NCBI GenBank assembly: GCA_021827255.1
Contig: JAKAWO010000063.1
Span: forward strand, 1 to 11,779
Reading direction: 5' to 3'
Source: Acidobacteriota bacterium
Lineage (GTDB): Bacteria; Acidobacteriota; Terriglobia; UBA7540
DNA length: 11,779 nucleotides
In this document: in pieces, positions 6,348-11,779 of the stretch
Position numbering within the stretch: the stretch's first letter is position 1
How the letters are laid out: the number at the start of each line of letters is the position of its first letter
Translations under genes and position numbers: made by a program
The notes under the pieces: generated by a model
What the model saw: only the letters and a program-made list of their open reading frames with translations
Told to the model about the DNA's origin: nothing
Database searches by the model: none

Positions 6348-7679
6348 ATGAAGATGGAATTTACGCCCCAGGTAAGCGGAAGCATTCACCCGGCTCTCGC
6401 CATCGCGGGAGGTCAGCCCGTCAGAACCGAGCCTTTGCCGCTGGAATTTCCGGGCATTCATTCCATGAATGAAGAAGAAATCGAAGCGGCGGTTGGCGTG
6501 CTCAAGCGCCGGTCGTTATTCCGGTACTACGGCATTGATGCGCCCAGAGAGGTCGAGAGGTTCGAAGCGGAGTTCGCGGAGTTTCTTGGTGTCCGCTGGG
6601 CGGTGGGGGTGACGAGCGGCACCGCCGCTCTGAACGCCGCCCTCTCGGCCCTTGGCGTGGGGCCAGGACAGGAAATCATCGTCCCGGCCTACTTGTGGGT
6701 TTCGGTGATCAGCGCCGTGGTGAATCACGGCGCGATTCCGGTGGTGGCAAACATCAATGACACGTTCGGCCTGGACCCGGACAAACTCGAGGGCCATATT
6801 ACGCCGCGAACCCGAGGCATCATTGCCGTTCACATGAGCGGCGCGCCGGCCGACATCCCGGCGATCCAGAGCGTGGCTCGCAAGAAGCGGCTCTGGCTGG
6901 TCGAAGATTGCGCTCAATGCAATGGGGGAAGTATCCAAGGCCAGAAAGTCGGGACGTTCGGCGACGTGGCGATTTTCAGTTTCCAGATGAACAAGAACAT
7001 GACCTCGGGCGAAGGCGGCTGCGTGGTGACTAACGATCCTCAGCTTTTCCGCCGCATTTTTGCCTGCCATGATCTGGGCTACGCGCGAGACGACAGCGGT
7101 CGTTTGATTTTTGACAACCCCGACTTGAGGCTTTGGGGCCTTGGAGTTCGGCTGGATGAGCTGCGCGGCGCGATTCTGCGCGTGCAGTTGAGAAAACTGC
7201 CGCGGACGATTGCGCGGATGCGCCAGAGCAAGTACCGGATTCGGCAGGCGCTTGAAAAATTTTCCATCCTGCAACTGCGAAATATCGTGGATCCTGCGGG
7301 GGACACAGGCTGCTTTCTAATCACGACGTATCGCGATGCGGCGACAGCGCGGTGGGTGAACCGGGCCTTGCGCGCTGAAGGGATCGTGACCAGCGATCAG
7401 GGAGTCTCGAATGTGCTGATGACCGATTGGGGCTTGCACATTTATTACAACAACGTCAGTCTGGTGCGGCAAGCCAGCGTTGACGGGCAGGGTTTCCCAT
7501 GGAAACTGGCGGAAAACGAGGGATTGGCCCGGAACTACAGTCGGGGCGCGTGCCCGGCGGCCGACAGCCTGTTCGAGCGCAGCATCATTCTGGCCATCCC
7601 CTCGTGCCTCACGGAGAAGGACGAAGACGACATCATCCTGGCTTTCCGCAAAGTGCTTTCGTCCCTCCCGCCGGTCTAG
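6348..7679 (+). CDS. DegT/DnrJ/EryC1/StrS family PLP-dependent aminotransferase
   Basis: This 443-residue cytoplasmic enzyme is a type I fold PLP aminotransferase of the family that aminates keto-sugars or keto-cyclitols, usually from glutamate or glutamine. SGTAAL at 90-95 binds the cofactor phosphate, and the Asp of VEDCAQ (Asp187) should contact the pyridine nitrogen. Lys216 in SFQMNKNMTSGEGG is the PLP lysine. The length, slightly above the usual 370-410, comes from a longer N-terminus and a C-terminal insertion. ATG 6348 has AGAG 7 bases upstream. No nucleotide-sugar, cyclitol or antibiotic genes flank it, so the substrate cannot be told. It precedes the GH3 gene by 129 bases on the same strand. 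Annotation as glutamine:scyllo-inositol or UDP-4-keto-sugar aminotransferase would be only a guess. Confidence 0.9.
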   Translation: MKMEFTPQVSGSIHPALAIAGGQPVRTEPLPLEFPGIHSMNEEEIEAAVGVLKRRSLFRYYGIDAPREVERFEAEFAEFLGVRWAVGVTSGTAALNAALSALGVGPGQEIIVPAYLWVSVISAVVNHGAIPVVANINDTFGLDPDKLEGHITPRTRGIIAVHMSGAPADIPAIQSVARKKRLWLVEDCAQCNGGSIQGQKVGTFGDVAIFSFQMNKNMTSGEGGCVVTNDPQLFRRIFACHDLGYARDDSGRLIFDNPDLRLWGLGVRLDELRGAILRVQLRKLPRTIARMRQSKYRIRQALEKFSILQLRNIVDPAGDTGCFLITTYRDAATARWVNRALRAEGIVTSDQGVSNVLMTDWGLHIYYNNVSLVRQASVDGQGFPWKLAENEGLARNYSRGACPAADSLFERSIILAIPSCLTEKDEDDIILAFRKVLSSLPPV

Positions 7680-7796
7680 CGGAATCTATGTAAGCCGGGG
7701 GCTCGCGTCGCAGCTCGCACTGCTCGGCAAGATGCGCCAGGCGCGCGCCAGCCGTCATTCAGCCGCAACGCACGGCCCGGTGATGAGCTACGCTTC

Positions 7797-7801
7797 GGAG
7801 G
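7797..7801 (+). promoter_or_regulatory. Strong ribosome binding site of the GH3 gene
   Basis: GGAGG ends 7 bases before the ATG at 7809. It supports this start even though it gives an unusually long 20-residue stretch before the hydrophobic core of the signal peptide. Confidence 0.7.
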
Positions 7802-7808
7802 GGACCCC

Positions 7809-10253
7809 ATGCAGCAGATATTACCCGCAACTCACCGGTTTCAAGCGGAGCGCCGGAGCATTCTGCCAAAACGGTTCGCGCCGTGGGCGTGGGCGCTTTT
7901 GTTCGCCGCAGGGGTGTCGTTGACCATCGTCGGTCATCTCCGTGCGCAAACTTCCGAAGCCGTTCCTATCTATCTCGATCCTCATCAGCCGGTCGAGCGG
8001 CGGGTGAACGACCTGCTGGCGCGAATGACCCTCAAGGAGAAGGTGGGGCAGCTCAACCTTCCCTGCGTTTACGTGCACCAACTCGGGGAAACCATCCCCC
8101 AAAAGATGGCAGCCTGCAAAAGGTTTGCCGCCGGCACCTACACGAAGCAGATCGGCCCCGGCTGCGGCTTTTTCACCTTGGCGAACACAATTCTTCATGA
8201 GGGCGCTCGACAGCAAGCTGAATTTTTCAACGCGCTCCAAAGGATCGCTCTGACCCAGACGCGGCTGAAGATCCCGCTGCTCGAGGACGAAGAAGGCACG
8301 CACGGCGCGATGTTTCCGGGCGCAACGGTTTTTCCGGAGGGCCTTGCCATCGGCAGCACGTTCGACATGCCCTTGGTGAAGTCCATCTATGCCGCCGCTG
8401 CCGAGGAAGCGCGCGCCGTGGGAATCAACATGTTGTCCACTCTGGTAATGGAACTGGACCGCGATCCGCGCATGGGGCGCAACGACGAGGCTTATACCGA
8501 AGACCCTTATCTCTACTCTCGCATCGCCCGCGCCATCGTCGAAGGAACTCAAGGCACCAATGTGGATGCTCCCGACAAGGTCATCGCGGTGCTGACGGAT
8601 TTCCCGACGCAAAGCCAGCCGGTCAGCGGACTCGAGCGGGGCGCGATTGACGTGTCAGATCGCACCCTGCTGGAGGATTTTCTGGCTCCCTGGCGAGCCG
8701 CATTCAAGGCCGGCGCCTTGGGCGTGATGGCCGGATACCCCGAGGTGGACGATGTGCCGATCCACTCCTCGCGAACGTGGCTGACACAGATTCTCCGACA
8801 GAAGATGGGCTTTAAGGGAATCGTCACGAGCGAAGGCGGCGGATTCGGAACGCTGATCTATGAGGACATTGTTCCCACCCAAAAGGAAGCGGGCGCGCTG
8901 GCCTTGCGCGCCGGGGTGGATTTGGACATCACCTACGAGCCAGCCTACATGGGGCCTCTAATCGAAAACGTTGAAGAAGGGCGAGTGCCGGTCCGACGGG
9001 TGAACCGGGCGGTGCGGCGAATCCTCGAGATGAAATTCCAACTCGGCCTGTTCGAGCATCCTTACGTGGATGCATCGAAGGCGGTCGAAATAGTGCATTC
9101 CCGGGCGCATCAGCAACTGGCGCTCAAAGCCGCCCGCGAGGGCATTGTTCTGCTGAAGAATCAAAACCAATTGCTGCCACTGAAAAAAGATTTGAGGGCG
9201 ATTGCTGTGATTGGCCCGGATGCCAACAATCGTTTCAACCAGCTCGGCGATTATTCTCCGAGCGTCGTGCCGCAGCATGTGGAGACGGTTCTGGACGGAA
9301 TTCGAAAGGAGCTGTCAACAGGGACGAGGGTCTTGTACGCAAAAGGGTGTGAAGTGATTGGCGGCGGCCAAGGGGGTTTTGCGCAGGCCATCGCCGCGGC
9401 CAAGCAGGCTCAGGTAGCTGTTGTCGTCGTGGGCGAACAACCGCGTTATGGTAATCACGGCGTGCCACCGACCGACGGTGAAGGTTACGATGTTGCCAGC
9501 TTGGATCTGACCGGCGAGCAGGGAGCCTTGGTCCAAGCAGTAGTGAAAACGGGTACGCCCACAGTTCTGGTGCTGATCAACGGCCGGCCGCTCTCGGTTC
9601 GCTGGGAAGCGGAGCACGTTCCTGCGATCCTGGAAGCGTGGGAGCCGGGCGAACGGGGCGGCGAGGCGGTGGCCAACGTCCTGTTCGGCGATTACGATCC
9701 GAGTGGCCGTTTGGCGATCACGATTCCTCGCGGTGTGGGACAATTGCCGGACTATTACAACGATCAGCCTTCCAAAGCTTACTGGATTGGCCACGGCTGG
9801 ACTCATACTCACGGCTACGTGGATATGCCTGCGACTCCGCTTTATCCGTTCGGCTACGGCCTGAGCTATACTCATTTCGCCTACAGTAACCTGAGGATTG
9901 ATCCGCCGCAAATTGACTCGGCGGGCCGCACCCACGCGAGCGTGGACGTGGAGAACGTTGGCCACGCCTCCGGTGTCGAAACTGTCCAGCTTTACGTCCA
10001 CGAGCGCTTTGCGCCAGTCTCGACGCCCGTCCAGCAGCTTCGCGGCTTCAAGCGCGTTGAGCTCAAGCCCGGCGAAAAGAAGACGGTCACGTTCACGCTC
10101 GGACCGCGCGGCTTACAGTTGCTCGACCGCAACTTGCACTGGACGGTCGTGCCGGGAATCTTCGACATTATGATCGGCAAATCCTCGGCCAATATCCCGC
10201 TCACGGGAGCGCTCCAGGTGAAAGCAGCCGAACCCCGAGCCGGATACCGATAG
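7809..10253 (+). CDS. Secreted glycoside hydrolase family 3 protein with atypical active site
   Basis: The protein has 814 residues in the GH3 three-domain layout. An export signal lies at about 21-47 (core WAWALLFAAGVSLTIV). The TIM-barrel domain is about 60-415, with RDPRMGR (218-224) and EDPYL (231-235). The alpha/beta sandwich is about 440-640, starting AAREGIVLLKN. A fibronectin III-like domain follows at about 705-790, after YPFGYGLSYTHF. Canonical members cleave beta-linked glucose, xylose or similar sugars with an Asp nucleophile in a V(V/T)SD motif. Here the motif reads IVTSEGGG, putting Glu342 at that position, and the Lys-His substrate pair before Phe265 is replaced by Thr263-Asp264. 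GEGYD (557-561) fits the usual acid/base loop. It could be a divergent subclade with altered chemistry or a non-hydrolytic protein. It precedes the ceramidase-like gene, probably in one operon. GH3 membership is sure; activity is not. Confidence 0.92.
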   Translation: MQQILPATHRFQAERRSILPKRFAPWAWALLFAAGVSLTIVGHLRAQTSEAVPIYLDPHQPVERRVNDLLARMTLKEKVGQLNLPCVYVHQLGETIPQKMAACKRFAAGTYTKQIGPGCGFFTLANTILHEGARQQAEFFNALQRIALTQTRLKIPLLEDEEGTHGAMFPGATVFPEGLAIGSTFDMPLVKSIYAAAAEEARAVGINMLSTLVMELDRDPRMGRNDEAYTEDPYLYSRIARAIVEGTQGTNVDAPDKVIAVLTDFPTQSQPVSGLERGAIDVSDRTLLEDFLAPWRAAFKAGALGVMAGYPEVDDVPIHSSRTWLTQILRQKMGFKGIVTSEGGGFGTLIYEDIVPTQKEAGALALRAGVDLDITYEPAYMGPLIENVEEGRVPVRRVNRAVRRILEMKFQLGLFEHPYVDASKAVEIVHSRAHQQLALKAAREGIVLLKNQNQLLPLKKDLRAIAVIGPDANNRFNQLGDYSPSVVPQHVETVLDGIRKELSTGTRVLYAKGCEVIGGGQGGFAQAIAAAKQAQVAVVVVGEQPRYGNHGVPPTDGEGYDVASLDLTGEQGALVQAVVKTGTPTVLVLINGRPLSVRWEAEHVPAILEAWEPGERGGEAVANVLFGDYDPSGRLAITIPRGVGQLPDYYNDQPSKAYWIGHGWTHTHGYVDMPATPLYPFGYGLSYTHFAYSNLRIDPPQIDSAGRTHASVDVENVGHASGVETVQLYVHERFAPVSTPVQQLRGFKRVELKPGEKKTVTFTLGPRGLQLLDRNLHWTVVPGIFDIMIGKSSANIPLTGALQVKAAEPRAGYR

Positions 10254-10302
10254 GCTTGCCATGCAGGACGTGGATTTGCTCCCTGCGAGCCAGGGTCCAA
10301 CG

Positions 10303-11685
10303 ATGCGCCAACAAACACCCTGCTTTCCGAAATTCAAAACCGGGTTGACGACGATTCTGTTCGCGCTGGCGGCAGCTATAGGCGGAAAAGCCGCTGTGAT
10401 GAAGGCGGGCGTGGCTCGGGTGGATATCACCCCGCCCGTGGGTACTCAGATGTGGGGCTATTTCAATCGTCTGAAGGGCGCCGAAGGAATCATTGATCCT
10501 CTCTATGCGCGCGTCCTGGTGCTGGAGGCGGGCGATGAGCGGCTGGCATACGTGGACCTCGATCTTGGCCGGACGTTCGGGCCCGCATCGCTTGGGCGGC
10601 TGCGCCAGGCGGCGCGGCGACAGAGCGGAATCAACGCCCTGATTGTCCAGGCGATTCACACTCATGCAGGCCCGGTCATCATGGACCAATATCCCTCCGG
10701 AACGCCCGCCTGGGAAACAACCGACCTTGGCAAAATCGAGCAGGCGATTCACCAGGCTCAACAAAGCGCCGTGCCGGTGCGCCTCGGAACTGGCTATGGG
10801 ATTGCCTATATTGGCTATAACCGGCGCCGTGTTAATCCTGACGGCACCATCACCATGCTGTGGAACAACTCAGCCCGCATCCCGACCTGGCCCGTGGACC
10901 CGACCGTCGCCGTGCTGCGAATTGACCGGATGAACGGACAACCCCTCGCCATCCTGGTGAACTACGCCTGCCATCCGGTAACCTTTGGCTCGGACAACTT
11001 GCGATATTCGGCGGACTTTCCGGGCGTGATGTGCAAAGTCGTCGAGCGGGCCTTCGGGAGGAAACCCCTATGCTTTTTCATGCAGGGAGCGGCGGGCGAT
11101 ATCAACGTGTACGACGCAGGAACGCCGATCAAACAGGACGCTGTCGCCCGGCGGGATTGGGCGGGCGAGCGGCTGGGCCACGCGGCCGCGCGAATCGCCC
11201 AGAAAATCCAAACGGAAGCTGACCCCAACCCAAGCGTGGATTTCGCCGAGGACCCTTTGCGGTTGCGCTTGCGCTGGAACCCCGAAAAATTCCGCCAGGA
11301 GACCTTGCGCGAGATCGGCGCCAGGGCTTTCCGGATTTATTCCCCGCCTATCCATGAAACGATGCAAGTGCCTGTGACGACGCTCTTGATTAACCGCAAA
11401 ATTGCCATGATGGGGATGCCCGGCGAACCGTTTGTCCAATTTCAAATGGACTGGCGAGCGCGCTGCCCAGCGCGGGACTGCTTCTTCCTCGGCTACGCCA
11501 ATGGCTACTTTGGCTACCTCCCAACCGTGCGGGCGGCCACTGAAGGCGGCTACGGCGCCGCCAACGCGACGACCTGGCTTCAGGTCGGCGCCGGCGACCG
11601 GATGCTGAACCATGCGCTCGTCCGCCTTGACCAGATGCTCGGCCGCTTGCCGGACGACCCTCACACTGGCTGGAAGTCAAGGTAA
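10303..11685 (+). CDS. Secreted neutral/alkaline ceramidase-like hydrolase (N-terminal domain family)
   Basis: From ATG 10303 the protein has 460 residues, with a signal peptide at about 1-30 (basic start, core TTILFALAAAIG). AGVARVDITPPVG (35-47) and MWGYF (50-54) open the ceramidase fold. HTHAGP (119-124), NYACHPV (220-226), MPGEPF (372-377) and NGYFGYLP (400-407) match the His, His, Glu and Tyr zinc-ligand motifs of neutral ceramidase. MQGAAGDIN (260-268) is the active-site loop, but Asn268 stands where characterised enzymes have the catalytic Ser. The C-terminal immunoglobulin-like domain of true ceramidases (650-780 residues) is absent. So it is likely a zinc-dependent hydrolase of a related substrate class. 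AGGG 7 bases before 10303 and the normal signal peptide favour this start; an ATG at 10261, 7 bases after the GH3 stop, would add 14 residues. Co-transcription with the GH3 gene is likely. Confidence 0.85.
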   Translation: MRQQTPCFPKFKTGLTTILFALAAAIGGKAAVMKAGVARVDITPPVGTQMWGYFNRLKGAEGIIDPLYARVLVLEAGDERLAYVDLDLGRTFGPASLGRLRQAARRQSGINALIVQAIHTHAGPVIMDQYPSGTPAWETTDLGKIEQAIHQAQQSAVPVRLGTGYGIAYIGYNRRRVNPDGTITMLWNNSARIPTWPVDPTVAVLRIDRMNGQPLAILVNYACHPVTFGSDNLRYSADFPGVMCKVVERAFGRKPLCFFMQGAAGDINVYDAGTPIKQDAVARRDWAGERLGHAAARIAQKIQTEADPNPSVDFAEDPLRLRLRWNPEKFRQETLREIGARAFRIYSPPIHETMQVPVTTLLINRKIAMMGMPGEPFVQFQMDWRARCPARDCFFLGYANGYFGYLPTVRAATEGGYGAANATTWLQVGAGDRMLNHALVRLDQMLGRLPDDPHTGWKSR

Positions 11686-11779
11686 AGCGGATGCCCGTCT
11701 CTTCCCCACGCCTTGGACGCGGGAGCGGCAAGGGCAATTAGAGACACCGTCGGGTGAGCTTGCAGGGCTGATCCGATTG

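Noticed and set aside
50..6433. Fourteen-base match (cgtcagaaccgagc) near 54 and near 6420 as a repeat or attachment site
   Set aside because: Both copies lie in coding frames, the flanks do not match, and there is no mobility gene; treated as coincidence.
9315..10001. 228-codon minus-strand frame inside the GH3 gene
   Set aside because: Antisense shadow of conserved GH3 C-terminal domains; no ribosome binding site or domain.

Overview
The window (about 60% GC by eye) looks like chromosomal DNA of a Gram-negative, polysaccharide-degrading bacterium. A heptose-1-phosphate adenylyltransferase implies LPS-type heptose. Secreted GH27 and GH3 glycosidases beside a ceramidase-like hydrolase are typical of the Verrucomicrobia/Planctomycetes/Acidobacteria range. 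Verrucomicrobia is my tentative preference. This is inference from gene content, since there is no rRNA or other marker here.

Left block, minus strand (1-2355). Reading leftward there is a secreted GH27 alpha-galactosidase, a 67-residue protein with a possible zinc-binding Cys/His pattern, RfaE2, and the first 48 codons of an unrecognised gene cut by the window edge. A complete tRNA-Leu(UAA) with its own plausible promoter follows on the plus strand (2615-2748).

Middle (2749-3451). No intact gene lies here. On the minus strand I can piece together a decayed cyclic-nucleotide-binding (CRP-like) protein whose conserved segments are split over several frames and interrupted by a stop. The remnant sits directly behind the tRNA gene.

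Copper block (3452-6078, plus strand). A membrane-anchored SHOCT protein is followed after 41 bases by a full-length P1B copper-type ATPase. The ATPase carries a YHS domain and a CxxxH...CxxC heavy-metal-binding domain at its N-terminus instead of classical HMA domains. The 269 bases after it hold an open frame with a membrane-like segment but no good start, which may be a gene remnant.

Right block (6348-11685, plus strand). A DegT/AHBA-type PLP aminotransferase is followed by a secreted GH3 protein and, only 7 to 49 bases later depending on the start, a secreted neutral-ceramidase-like hydrolase. The last two are probably co-transcribed. Both have altered catalytic positions. The GH3 has Glu at the nucleophile Asp position and lacks the Lys-His substrate-binding pair. 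The ceramidase-like protein keeps the expected zinc ligands but has Asn where the catalytic Ser belongs. I see no CRISPR array, IS element, rRNA or obvious new defence system.
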